NCBI GenBank assembly: GCA_964501415.1 | Contig: CAZCSL010000002.1 | Coordinates: 62,001-126,000 of the forward strand | Reading direction: 5' to 3' | Length of the DNA stretch: 64,000 bases | DNA from: B1SED10-225 sp964501415 | GTDB lineage: Bacteria > Bacillota_I > Bacilli_A > Izemoplasmatales > Izemoplasmataceae | Shown here: one piece after another, positions 8,134 through 16,306 of the stretch | Numbering within the stretch: the first letter of the stretch is position 1 | Layout of the letters: each line of letters starts with the position of its first letter | Notes under the pieces: generated by a model | Database searches by the model: none | The model's input: only the letters and a program-made list of their open reading frames with translations | Told to the model about the DNA's origin: nothing | Position numbers and translations under genes: made by a program

Positions 8134-9232
8134 AAGCATCTCCTTCTAAGCGATAAAAAATGGCATCGTGCCAATGACCTTTGGGGTCTTGCCAAAAATC
8201 TTTTTTTACTTCAGTTATGATCGCGCCTATTGATTCGTACAAATTTTGAGCCGGTTTGTTTTTGGACAAGGTGTCTATTAAAACCGTTTTAACATGATAA
8301 CGCGTTTTTAAAAACCGTATCAAACCCAAAACTAACTCTTTACCATAGCCTTTTCCTTGTTTATCTAAATCACATATTTTAAGACCGATTCGCGCACTTC
8401 TCTTTTTCGGATCAAACTCCCCGAAAGAGGCTTCTGCAATCGGTTGATGTGTCTTTTTATCGTAGACGATAAAGACTTTAGTACTATCAACATTAAGCAG
8501 CATCTGTTCAAACTGCTTTTCAATTTGGGATTGGCTTATATTTATGCCGTCTTCAAATCCAACCGAAGCCATCAATTCGCCGTCTCTCCACCAACGATGA
8601 AATATTTCAGCATCGGCTTTTTTAGCAAAATAGCCTTTCAGTCTTTCAGTTTCAAATGCATCATATTGTTTTGAACTCACTTGATAATAATCTCTAGTGG
8701 CATAGGCAATTTTAGGTATAACATGCTTTTGTTTAGCAAACAAATTAATAGAATGATCCGTCGCTTGATAAATCGCTAAATCAACATCTTTAAAGGCAAT
8801 ATCTCTAACCTGATGACAAATCTTGTAAGGTCGGTTTGGTTCTATATAATCGCTAATAAACAAGATTTTTTCTATCGAGGGCATACCGGGGCGGCCTACG
8901 GTGTGATGCTTGATTGCATTTAAGATGTCCTCATCTTCAATTCCATAATGAACTTTTGCGTAGGCTGCAGCGCTAAACGCATGATAAAGTGGTGCGCTAT
9001 AGGCTTCGATAATATCTTTTGAAAAATGCGTTTCAATCATTTTTTTGTGATAATAAAGGGGTTTGCCTTTAGTGATATCATGTAAATAAGCAGCTAGGGT
9101 TAATTTGCTTTCATCAACATCAAATTGTTTGGCCAGTTTAATGGCGGTTTCTTTGACACCAATGATATGTTTCAAACGCTTTTTGTCATCTTTAAATGTA
9201 TTTAAAACATCTTGATAAATTTTTTCAATCAT
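8120..9232 (-). CDS. yqeK: YqeK-type HD hydrolase fused to a GNAT acetyltransferase domain
   Basis: Residues 1 to about 185 are a YqeK HD-domain protein (diadenosine tetraphosphate hydrolase family): H22, the HD pair H51-D52 in AAYLHDITKG, then KHHTVGRPGM and FISDYIEPNR. YqeK normally ends there. Here the frame continues for about 180 more residues as a GNAT-like domain with an acetyl-CoA-type pyrophosphate loop (DKQGKGYGKEL, about 297-305) and a family-typical NKPAQNLYESIGA. No stop or start separates the two parts. In Bacillus nadD precedes yqeK; here yqeH does, with an ATGA overlap. The acceptor of the acetyl group is unknown. Confidence 0.87.
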   Translation of the reverse strand: MIEKIYQDVLNTFKDDKKRLKHIIGVKETAIKLAKQFDVDESKLTLAAYLHDITKGKPLYYHKKMIETHFSKDIIEAYSAPLYHAFSAAAYAKVHYGIEDEDILNAIKHHTVGRPGMPSIEKILFISDYIEPNRPYKICHQVRDIAFKDVDLAIYQATDHSINLFAKQKHVIPKIAYATRDYYQVSSKQYDAFETERLKGYFAKKADAEIFHRWWRDGELMASVGFEDGINISQSQIEKQFEQMLLNVDSTKVFIVYDKKTHQPIAEASFGEFDPKKRSARIGLKICDLDKQGKGYGKELVLGLIRFLKTRYHVKTVLIDTLSKNKPAQNLYESIGAIITEVKKDFWQDPKGHWHDAIFYRLEGDAYEKA

Positions 9233-10323
9233 ATTAAAGACTTCCTTTGATACGCAATAATACCGTTAGGGGTATAAAGCCTTATAACCCCAGAACCCTT
9301 CATACTGAAAAAACCTAATCCCGGAATTACGATATCGGTCTTGGTTTCACGACTTAAGGGAAACTGATGAAACTTCAAGTCAAGTTTGCCATTACTGACG
9401 GTTAAGGGTGGTTTTAGTAAGTCGTTTTTGTGTTTTTCATAAAAGGTATCCGCATTGATCATCTTGGTTCTATGTAAGTCTAAATCCTGCGAAAAATAAA
9501 ACACAAAATTGCTTGGCAAGCCCTTTAAAAAATCCATTCTCAGCAAAGAACCAACAAAAATCGTTTGATTGACTTCTAGTTGATAAACCCGTGGTTTGAT
9601 TTCTTTTTTAGGTTGAATGACCTTGAGCTTATCGCTGCTCAATATCGAGAACATATGGTTTTTCTTTAGCAAACCTGGGGTGTCGTAAAGCGTTACATCC
9701 TCAAAAGGGACTTGGATGAAGTTTTGCGTCGTTCCTGGCGCAAAGAAGGTGGTAATCGGGTCCTTTTTCTCTTGCAAGAAAGCACTGATCATATGATTGA
9801 TCAACGTGCTTTTTCCGACATTTGAAGCGCCGATTACATAGATGTCGTTTCCTTTGTGTGCCTTGGAAATGGTATCAATCAATGTGTCAATACCGTGATT
9901 CTTAATGGCACTTATCAACAATAGTTGGTCTGGATATACGCCGTAATCATGTAAAATTTCATTGATTCTTTGTTTTACTTTTACTTTGTTTACACTTTTA
10001 GGTAGTAAGTCAAATTTGTTTGCTACAACAATCAAGGAAGCAGGGTTTACCATTTTCATGATTTCTGGCATGATACTTCCTTCGATATCAAAAACATCGA
10101 TTACTTTGACAATCACTACTTGTGGTGGGATGGTTTGAATCATCTCAATATAGGTTTCTTTATCAACATAAGACCCGGTCAGTTTACCATAATGTCGCAT
10201 GCGATAACATCTTTGACAATATATGGTTGAATCTTCTTCAAGGGCTTTGGGCGTATAAAATGGTTTTTCGGCATCGAGGTTTTGTAGTTGCCCGCCGCAA
10301 CCAATACAGTGGATTTTTTTCAT
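9229..10323 (-). CDS. yqeH: YqeH circularly permuted GTPase (30S assembly)
   Basis: Ribosome biogenesis GTPase needed for 30S maturation. The 364-residue protein starts with a four-cysteine zinc finger (CIGCG, then CQRCYRMRHYG). The GTPase motifs follow in permuted order: NKFDL (G4) near residue 102, the G5-like SAIKNHG, then GASNVGKST (G1) near 165 and DTPG (G3) near 213. A C-terminal RNA-binding-type domain follows. The ATGA overlaps with yqeG upstream and yqeK downstream show tight coupling. aroE and yhbY, present in the Bacillus cluster, are absent. Confidence 0.95.
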   Translation of the reverse strand: MKKIHCIGCGGQLQNLDAEKPFYTPKALEEDSTIYCQRCYRMRHYGKLTGSYVDKETYIEMIQTIPPQVVIVKVIDVFDIEGSIMPEIMKMVNPASLIVVANKFDLLPKSVNKVKVKQRINEILHDYGVYPDQLLLISAIKNHGIDTLIDTISKAHKGNDIYVIGASNVGKSTLINHMISAFLQEKKDPITTFFAPGTTQNFIQVPFEDVTLYDTPGLLKKNHMFSILSSDKLKVIQPKKEIKPRVYQLEVNQTIFVGSLLRMDFLKGLPSNFVFYFSQDLDLHRTKMINADTFYEKHKNDLLKPPLTVSNGKLDLKFHQFPLSRETKTDIVIPGLGFFSMKGSGVIRLYTPNGIIAYQRKSLI

Positions 10324-10889
10324 GGTCTCACCCGCTTTTTCAAATTGAGTGTTTCATACTTTGAAGCATGGTTTAGTTTTATTTTTTGTAACATTTTTTG
10401 TTCAACTTTACGGTTGATGCGTGTATACCAGCGTTCTGTCTTTAATTTAATCGGCGTGACGAGCGCTACCTTTAATCCCGTGCGTTTAGCGCCATAAACA
10501 TCGGTCATCAGTTGGTCGCCAATCACCAGCACTTCAGTTTTAGCTACTGGTTTTTCATAAAAGCGCATGGCCTTTTTAAAACCCCTTTTAAGTGGTTTTT
10601 TAGCGTTTGAAACAAAAGAAATATTTAGGGGTTTAGCAAAAAAACGAATGCGATGAAAGCGATTATTGGATACGAATACAATAAAAAATCCTAATGTCTT
10701 TAATCGCTCCATCAGTTCAATTAAAGCCTCATCAGCACTAAATTTATCATAGGGAATTAAGGTGTTATCCACATCGATCAATAACAGCCTAATCCCGGAC
10801 TTCTTAATGGCCGCAAAATCTAAATCATAGATGGTATTTACGTGGTAATCAGGAATGAATTTTTTGCTGTCTAAGAAACGGTCTATCAT
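10320..10889 (-). CDS. yqeG: YqeG family HAD-type phosphatase
   Basis: HAD superfamily IIIA phosphatase of 189 residues, first gene of the yqeG-yqeH-yqeK operon. The catalytic motif I LLIDVDNTLIPYD lies near residue 36, motif II VFVSNN near 80, and motif IV VLVIGDQLMTDVYGA near 130. Bacterial YqeG resembles phosphatidylglycerophosphate phosphatase, but the substrate is not proven. ATG 10889 has GGAGG 8 bases upstream, so the longer frame to 10904 is rejected. A TATAAT lies at 10917-10922 on this strand. Confidence 0.88.
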   Translation of the reverse strand: MIDRFLDSKKFIPDYHVNTIYDLDFAAIKKSGIRLLLIDVDNTLIPYDKFSADEALIELMERLKTLGFFIVFVSNNRFHRIRFFAKPLNISFVSNAKKPLKRGFKKAMRFYEKPVAKTEVLVIGDQLMTDVYGAKRTGLKVALVTPIKLKTERWYTRINRKVEQKMLQKIKLNHASKYETLNLKKRVRP

Positions 10890-10984
10890 AGCAATGACCT
10901 CCAAATTCTTATCTACATTATACTAAACTAGCGTGAAGCCGTCACGTTTTATATCTTTTCAAATCAAAAAATCGAGGTCCTATC

Positions 10985-11665
10985 TTACTTTTGAAAGGCC
11001 CGGTGGTAAATTTCTAAATCACGTTTATCTGTTTTATAGTTTGGATTGAACCTTGTCAACTGTTGATAATAGCGCTTGGAGTGATTTTGATGCTCAAAAT
11101 GGACGAGTTCATGCAAGTAGACGCTTTTTAAAAAACGCTTGGGATAATGGATTAAGGCTAAGTTTAGATTAATAGTCTTTTTTTGCGGATTGCAAGAACC
11201 AAATCGCGTATGCATATAGCGGGATTTGATTTGATTTGGCAAGGGGTAAAATTGCTTGTGTTTATTCATTAGAACGTGATGATAACTCTCCGCCTCAGTC
11301 CTTAGTCTATCCTTTAAAAATGCTTGAAGTAAGCCTGCTGTGGCATTTGTTTTTAAGGTAGAATGCGTAACTTTAATCGTCTGTCCATCAAACGTGACAT
11401 GCGCGTTTCCTTTTTGATAGATGACGGGAAAATCTTTTCCAAACAGGGTCAGAACTGAGGGTTTTTCTAACAAAGATTTATAATCGAATCTAGCTGGTAA
11501 ATTATCAATTTGAATGCGGTTTTTATCCAATAAACCTAATAGCTCATCTTTACGCATCCGATAAGGCGCAAAGACAATCAGATGATGCTTGGCTTCTTTA
11601 CGCACACTCAGACGTTTTTGACCTTTACGTCGATAAATGGTTATGGCATATTTACCGTGCTTCAT
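10985..11665 (-). CDS. YgjP/WLM-like zinc metallopeptidase
   Basis: The 226-residue product belongs to the DUF45/YgjP group of predicted zinc peptidases. The active-site segment YLHELVHFEHQNHSKRYY (about 184-201) gives HExxH plus a third histidine. The central TRFGSCNPQKKTINLN motif is also characteristic. The N-terminal third is a basic beta-rich region (YAITIYRRKGQKRLSVR). The cellular role is poorly defined. The start ATG lies inside the 3' end of mtnN (14-base overlap) behind GAGG, so the two are co-translated. Confidence 0.85.
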   Translation of the reverse strand: MKHGKYAITIYRRKGQKRLSVRKEAKHHLIVFAPYRMRKDELLGLLDKNRIQIDNLPARFDYKSLLEKPSVLTLFGKDFPVIYQKGNAHVTFDGQTIKVTHSTLKTNATAGLLQAFLKDRLRTEAESYHHVLMNKHKQFYPLPNQIKSRYMHTRFGSCNPQKKTINLNLALIHYPKRFLKSVYLHELVHFEHQNHSKRYYQQLTRFNPNYKTDKRDLEIYHRAFQK

Positions 11666-12347
11666 GCATTAAAGCCTCAAAAAAGGTTTTTAAATACTGC
11701 GCATTTTTATCAAATGTCGTTTTAATCGTTTTTTGGTAATGATCAAATTGATCATCGGTAGCAACCACATCACTTATCGTTCTAAGGGCTAAATAGGGCA
11801 GCTTAAAAACATGCGCAACTTGCGCTATGGCACCGCTTTCCATCTCAAAGGCTTTAATGTTAGGATAAAGTTTAAAGACATCATCAAGATGATCGATGGT
11901 GGTGATAAACTGATCGCCCGTGGCGATAACCCCTTCTTGATAAGTGCCCTTAGGCATATGTTGTCTAAAGGTTGTGATGAGATGTTCGTCTGGTTTAAAG
12001 CTTTTAGGCATTTCAGGTATTTGGGTTTTGGGGTAACCAAACGCACTAAGATCCACATCGTGTTGGATATATTGAACGCCTAAAACCAAAGACCCAATAT
12101 GGGTGTTGTAACCCCCAGCGATCCCCGAAGAAAGCAAACAATCAAGGTCATACGTTTTAATAAACAAGGTTGTGATAGCCGCGGCTTGTACTTTGCCTAT
12201 ACCGCTTTTTGCGATAAAAATCGTATGTTCACCTTGCGTTATTTCATAGCTTTCCATGTTTGCATGAGCCTGTTTTTTGGGGTTTTCATACAACGCCAAA
12301 AAAGCATCTAGTTCTTCACGCATGGCGAAAATAACACCTATTCGCAT
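11652..12347 (-). CDS. mtnN: 5'-methylthioadenosine/S-adenosylhomocysteine nucleosidase
   Basis: Cleaves the glycosidic bond of methylthioadenosine and S-adenosylhomocysteine, recycling the products of SAM-dependent reactions. The 231 residues match the family length and show MRIGVIFAMREELDAF at the N-terminus, SGIAGG, VATGDQFI, AFEMESGAIAQVA and RTISDVA-like RTISDVVAT with the catalytic Asp. ATG 12347 is preceded by GGAGATG; upstream ATG codons in the frame are not used. It is followed with overlap by the YgjP-like peptidase. Confidence 0.95.
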   Translation of the reverse strand: MRIGVIFAMREELDAFLALYENPKKQAHANMESYEITQGEHTIFIAKSGIGKVQAAAITTLFIKTYDLDCLLSSGIAGGYNTHIGSLVLGVQYIQHDVDLSAFGYPKTQIPEMPKSFKPDEHLITTFRQHMPKGTYQEGVIATGDQFITTIDHLDDVFKLYPNIKAFEMESGAIAQVAHVFKLPYLALRTISDVVATDDQFDHYQKTIKTTFDKNAQYLKTFFEALMHEAR

Positions 12348-12369
12348 AGTCATCATCTCCAATCAAATG

Positions 12370-12395
12370 AAAAAAAGAATGTTAAAACATTCTTT
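12370..12395 (-). terminator. Intrinsic terminator of greA
   Basis: On the minus strand AAAGAATGTT, a short TT loop and AACATTCTTT form a 10-bp stem followed by a T run. It overlaps the greA stop codon and separates greA from mtnN. Confidence 0.88.
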
Positions 12396-12876
12396 ATTTC
12401 ACATCTAAAATTTTAATCGTAATCTCTCTTCTACTATCGGTTTTATACTTGACGGTTTCGTTTTTCTTATGACCTATAATGGCTTTTCCCACGGGCGATT
12501 CATTGGATATTTTGTGATTGAAGGGATCGGCCTCTAAAGAACCTACAACCGTATATTCTACAGGGTCTTTGCCATTGACTTTTAGCTTGACCGTTTTACC
12601 AATAGTAATCTTGTTGCCTTTCGTATCGTCGCGAATAATTTCAGCGTGTTTGAGAATGTTCTCTATTTCTTTGATACGACCTTCGATGCGAGCTTGTTGC
12701 TCACGGGCAGCATCATAGTCTGCATTTTCGCTTAAGTCCCCTTGTGCACGGGCATCTTTAAGCGCTTCTAAATTTTTCTCTCTTTCGGTTGTCTTAAGTG
12801 TTTCAAGCTCGTTTTTCAGCTTGTCTAACCCTGATTGAGTCAGTTGATAAACTTGTTTGTGATTTTTCTTTTCCAT
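12394..12876 (-). CDS. greA: Transcription elongation factor GreA
   Basis: Rescues backtracked RNA polymerase by stimulating transcript cleavage. The 160 residues comprise an N-terminal coiled coil (about 10-78) carrying the acidic tip DARAQGDLSENADYDAARE and a C-terminal FKBP-like domain with ESPVGKAIIGHKKNE. A GGAGG site precedes ATG 12876. In Bacillus greA follows yrrO-udk; here it follows the trhP2 gene and udk is absent. Confidence 0.97.
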   Translation of the reverse strand: MEKKNHKQVYQLTQSGLDKLKNELETLKTTEREKNLEALKDARAQGDLSENADYDAAREQQARIEGRIKEIENILKHAEIIRDDTKGNKITIGKTVKLKVNGKDPVEYTVVGSLEADPFNHKISNESPVGKAIIGHKKNETVKYKTDSRREITIKILDVK

Positions 12877-12931
12877 GGTTGCCTCCTTGATTATACGTTA
12901 TTGTATCATGTTTTAATAGCGGTTACAATTG

Positions 12932-14122
12932 TTAATTTTGACGGGCTTTTCTTAAAATATCATATGGTGATAAAGGTATTGGTGAGGGCATATATAGTAC
13001 TTCTTTTGGATGTCTGGCCACATCGACTTTTTCGCCTTCAATGGTCTTAAGTTCTTCGACGATAAAGCTTACGGGTTCAAAATTGGGACTCAAAACTTCT
13101 ATTAATTCCCCGACTTTAAAATGATTTCTTTGTTGGATTCTTACTTGTTTTTTATCCGCATCGTAAGCTTCCACAATACCGATAAATTCTTGGGTCGGTT
13201 GTTCGCTTCTTAGATTATAAAGTTGTTCTTCTAGCGTCGTCAGACCTTCCATAAACCCTTTGGAAGATAGACGGTTCTCCGCTTTTTTTATTTCCAAAAG
13301 ATATTTGGGAATATCGACCTCAATATCTTCAGTGATTTCATCGATGAGTTTGCGATAAGTTTTTACTACCGTGGCAATATAATGGATGCTTTTCATGCGT
13401 CCCTCAATTTTCAATGAAGCCACGTTTAAATCGATCAGCTTGGATATGTAGCGTACCGTTTGTAAATCCTTTGAACTCATGGAAAAAGGGGTCTTATCAT
13501 GCATTTTTTTACCTTCATCAAACAAGGTGTAATTCCACCGGCATGAATGTGCACAACCCCCTCGGTTGGCATCTCTGTCGGTCATATGATTCGATAATGT
13601 ACATTTACCAGAGTAAGAAACACACATGCCACCATGGATGAAAACCTCGGTGTCAATCGAGACGTTTTTTTGTAGCGTCTTTAGTTCTTTTAAAGATACC
13701 TCGCGTGCCAAGACAATGCGTTTGATGCCTTTTTGCGCCCAAAATTCGACGGCTTTTGAGTTGGTAATCGATTGTTGGGTAGAGATATGCACTTCTAAAG
13801 CTGTATGTTCAAGGGCTGCATCAATAACCGCGTGTGAGGCACAAATAATCGCATCTACGCCAATGGATTCAAGTTGTTTTAAGTAGGGGATTAAACCTTC
13901 TAAATCATCAGGGTGAGGGAAGATATTGGTGGTCACATAGACCTTTTTACCAAGCTTGTGGGCAAATTCAACTCCGGCCGCAATATCATCCATAGTAAAG
14001 TTAGATGCACGGGCACGCAAGGAAAAAGATTTGCCGCCCAAAAATACCGCATCCGCACCATAAAGCAAGGCTATTTTAAGTTTCTCTAAATCTCCAGCTG
14101 GAGCGAGCAGTTCAGTCTTCAT
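12932..14122 (-). CDS. trhP2: U32 family protein, tRNA wobble-uridine hydroxylase component TrhP2 (YrrO)
   Basis: The 396-residue product begins MKTELLAPAGDLEKLKIALLYG and carries the U32 signature EVFIHGGMCVSYSGKC plus downstream cysteines (GGCAHSC) that could hold an iron-sulfur cluster. In Bacillus, TrhP1/TrhP2 act in prephenate-dependent hydroxylation of tRNA uridine 34, and TrmR methylates the product to 5-methoxyuridine. All three genes stand together here in the order trmR-trhP1-trhP2, which supports this role over a peptidase. The start has AAGGAGGGG and overlaps the end of trhP1. Confidence 0.88.
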   Translation of the reverse strand: MKTELLAPAGDLEKLKIALLYGADAVFLGGKSFSLRARASNFTMDDIAAGVEFAHKLGKKVYVTTNIFPHPDDLEGLIPYLKQLESIGVDAIICASHAVIDAALEHTALEVHISTQQSITNSKAVEFWAQKGIKRIVLAREVSLKELKTLQKNVSIDTEVFIHGGMCVSYSGKCTLSNHMTDRDANRGGCAHSCRWNYTLFDEGKKMHDKTPFSMSSKDLQTVRYISKLIDLNVASLKIEGRMKSIHYIATVVKTYRKLIDEITEDIEVDIPKYLLEIKKAENRLSSKGFMEGLTTLEEQLYNLRSEQPTQEFIGIVEAYDADKKQVRIQQRNHFKVGELIEVLSPNFEPVSFIVEELKTIEGEKVDVARHPKEVLYMPSPIPLSPYDILRKARQN

Positions 14123-14993
14123 CTTTAGGCCCCTCCTTTGCTTGATGGTAGTTTAGTTTCTTAAAATAAAACCCCTCATCATGGTCGGTGTATCGCTTAA
14201 GATCAACCACACGACCATTGGATAATGCAAGATAGTCATCGACAATTGAGAGTAAACGGTCTTGATCAAAGAAAAGACTATCGATGAGGAAATAGGAAAT
14301 GATCGGGCTTAGTTGGTTAAATACATTGAAACTCGACAAAGGCTTATCTCTAAAGATATGAGTGCCAAACGCATCTTGGAAGATGGGATGCATTTCTTCG
14401 CGCAAATCTTCTTTAATCGTATACGTTTTTTTATGCGGATCCGCTTCTTTTTTGGTATAATCAAAAAATGTTTTTAATAAGCGTCGTTTAGAGTGAAACA
14501 TGTTTACATAGCCATGGCCCAATAAACTGAGTGGGATATCGGTCTTCTCAGCGATGGTTTCGATGCTTTTTAAAGATAACTCCCTACTTAAAACGCCACT
14601 CTTTATCCCTTGTTTTTGCCAAAAAATAAAGTCGTTTTGATGGGTAAGATACGTTTCAGGATAGTAGATTAACTTATTTTTCAGCTTAAGTTCTTGAGCC
14701 AAGGTAAAAACGGCTAAATCTGAAAACAATAGCCCATCAATATCTAGGGTTTGAATGTTGCTAAGTAAGGATTTAAGTTTCTTCAAATCGGGTTCATGAA
14801 ATAGGGCATTGAGGTTTATCCACACCGCTTTTTTTGCAGCCTTGATTCTCGCAACATAATCAGTCAGTTCACTTGAATCGTATAAGGCATCACTGCGTTG
14901 TGTAAAACCTTGAACGCCGATAATGATGCCTTCTATAGGCTTTTTCAAAAGAAGCTCTAAGGATGACTTTGGTGCAAAAACCATGTATTTCAT
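14112..14993 (-). CDS. trhP1: U32 family-like TrhP1 (YrrN)
   Basis: A shorter U32 relative of 293 residues, beginning MKYMVFAPKSSLELLL, with GLLFSDLAVFTLAQEL and LIYYPETYLTHQNDFIFWQKQGI in the barrel region. It lacks the cysteine-rich U32 signature of its neighbour. In Bacillus YrrN (TrhP1) and YrrO (TrhP2) are both required for uridine-34 hydroxylation. It sits between trmR (4-base gap) and trhP2 (11-base overlap), with an AGGAG site 9 bases before its ATG. Confidence 0.82.
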   Translation of the reverse strand: MKYMVFAPKSSLELLLKKPIEGIIIGVQGFTQRSDALYDSSELTDYVARIKAAKKAVWINLNALFHEPDLKKLKSLLSNIQTLDIDGLLFSDLAVFTLAQELKLKNKLIYYPETYLTHQNDFIFWQKQGIKSGVLSRELSLKSIETIAEKTDIPLSLLGHGYVNMFHSKRRLLKTFFDYTKKEADPHKKTYTIKEDLREEMHPIFQDAFGTHIFRDKPLSSFNVFNQLSPIISYFLIDSLFFDQDRLLSIVDDYLALSNGRVVDLKRYTDHDEGFYFKKLNYHQAKEGPKDED

Positions 14994-14997
14994 GGTT

Positions 14998-15618
14998 TCA
15001 CTCTCCTTGTTTTATCGCCACGGCAAGACCATCCCCAACTTGGTGAACGGCCGTATCAAAGCCGGATTTTTTGGTAATATAACGGTTAAAACGGTCAATT
15101 TTACCGACCAATTGACGTAAATTTTTAGACAGGATGCGTTTGTCAATCATGTCGTGAAACAAGACGTTGTCAACGACAATCAAACCTTGCGGATTCAGCC
15201 TTCGACTGAATTTTTCAAAAAATTTAATATTTTGTGCTTTGGCACCATCGATAAAGATAAAATCAAAGGCGTGAGGTAAGGTTTCTAATTTTACTTCCAA
15301 AGCATCCGCTTTAATCAATGTGATTTGATGGTTATAAGGTGAGGTTTGAAAGGTTTTTTCTGCCAAGGATTGCATCTTGGGATGCCGTTCAATCGTAATA
15401 ATTGACGCTTTGGGTAAGACACTGGCAAAAAAGCAAGCGCTATAGCCAATCGCCGTGCCAATCTCTAAGATATGCACTGGGTTGCTCAGGTTTAGAAGCT
15501 GTCTTAAAAAACGCATCGTTTCCAAAGAAACGATCGGAATGTCATTATCCTCAGCAAAAGCGCGTAGCTCTTTAAAATACGCGCTTTCGTCTGAATGTAT
15601 GGCTTCTAAATAATTCAC
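14998..15618 (-). CDS. trmR: TrmR tRNA 5-hydroxyuridine methyltransferase (YrrM)
   Basis: Class I O-methyltransferase that makes 5-methoxyuridine at tRNA position 34 from 5-hydroxyuridine. The 206 residues follow the COMT-like pattern: ILEIGTAIGYSACFFA (motif I, about 54-70), ITIERHPKM, FDFIFIDGAKAQ with catalytic-metal aspartate near 140, and LIVVDNVLFHDMI. The start is GTG 15618, overlapping the stop of the DUF1292 gene as GTGA, behind a weak GAGGAAGAG. Adjacent to trhP1 and trhP2. Confidence 0.9.
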   Translation of the reverse strand: MNYLEAIHSDESAYFKELRAFAEDNDIPIVSLETMRFLRQLLNLSNPVHILEIGTAIGYSACFFASVLPKASIITIERHPKMQSLAEKTFQTSPYNHQITLIKADALEVKLETLPHAFDFIFIDGAKAQNIKFFEKFSRRLNPQGLIVVDNVLFHDMIDKRILSKNLRQLVGKIDRFNRYITKKSGFDTAVHQVGDGLAVAIKQGE

Positions 15619-15884
15619 TTGGTCTCTTCTTCCTCTTCTTGTAAAAAGGTGTTTAAGACCTCCTCAATCATGTCCCACTCTTCTTCGTCTTCAATGGGCC
15701 TTAAATCGCCTCCATCGGTTTCCTTTTCATCGTATGAAGCGGCGAAGACTTCATCAGAATCCCCAGGTTCTTTGTAAATAACATACGATTTGTTTGTTTG
15801 GTCAGATTTAAACGTTAAGACAATCTCAAAATCCTTTTCATTGCCTTGTTCATCAACTACTCTTAAAGTTTTGTCTTCCATCAT
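15615..15884 (-). CDS. yrzB: DUF1292 family acidic protein (YrzB-like)
   Basis: An 89-residue, strongly acidic protein (many E/D near the C-terminus, such as EDEEEWDMIEEVLNTFL) of the DUF1292/UPF0473 family. No biochemical function is established. The gene between ruvX and trmR corresponds to yrzB in Bacillus. It has two adjacent start codons (15884 and 15881) behind AGGAGG; spacing slightly favours the second. It overlaps the ruvX stop. Confidence 0.85.
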   Translation of the reverse strand: MMEDKTLRVVDEQGNEKDFEIVLTFKSDQTNKSYVIYKEPGDSDEVFAASYDEKETDGGDLRPIEDEEEWDMIEEVLNTFLQEEEEETK

Positions 15885-16306
15885 CTTACCTCCTTTTTTT
15901 CATCTAAGTATTGTTGTAATAAGATAACCGCAGACATTTGATCAAGCGATTTTTTACGCTTTTTACGTGCTTTTTTAGCAAAGATCATCGTTTGACCGGC
16001 GAGCTTTGATGTCAAGCGTTCATCTTTTAATATGACTGGTATATCTAGGTGCTCATTTAACATCGTCTTGAAATGTTTTGTTTTTTGCGCTTGTACACCA
16101 ATCGTGTTATCCATATTTTTGGGATAGCCTAACACGATGATTGAAATCGGTTCTTTCGCTACAATGGATTTGACTTTATTAAGGGCTTGTGTAAAGTCAT
16201 CTTTATCAAAACGATAATTTTCAAGACCTCTTGCGATCGTTTGGGTGTTATCACTAATCGCAAGCCCTAAGGAGGCATCGCCTAAATCCAAGCCTAAGAC
16301 TTTCAC
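15881..16306 (-). CDS. ruvX: RuvX/YqgF Holliday junction resolvase-like nuclease
   Basis: RNase H-fold protein of 141 residues implicated in pre-16S rRNA processing and listed as a putative Holliday junction resolvase. It shows MKVLGLDLGDASLGLAISD with the catalytic Asp, IIVLGYPKNMDNTIG, LKDERLTSKLA and a final DQMSAVILLQQYLD. The start is GTG 16306, overlapping the alaS stop as GTGA, with AAAGGA upstream. The order alaS-ruvX-yrzB is the classical Bacillota one. Confidence 0.95.
   Translation of the reverse strand: MKVLGLDLGDASLGLAISDNTQTIARGLENYRFDKDDFTQALNKVKSIVAKEPISIIVLGYPKNMDNTIGVQAQKTKHFKTMLNEHLDIPVILKDERLTSKLAGQTMIFAKKARKKRKKSLDQMSAVILLQQYLDEKKEVR

Noticed and set aside
10931..10945. 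CGTGA/TCACG hairpin in the region upstream of yqeG
   Set aside because: Only 5 bp of stem; it overlaps a weak -35, and there is no evidence that it acts as a terminator or operator.
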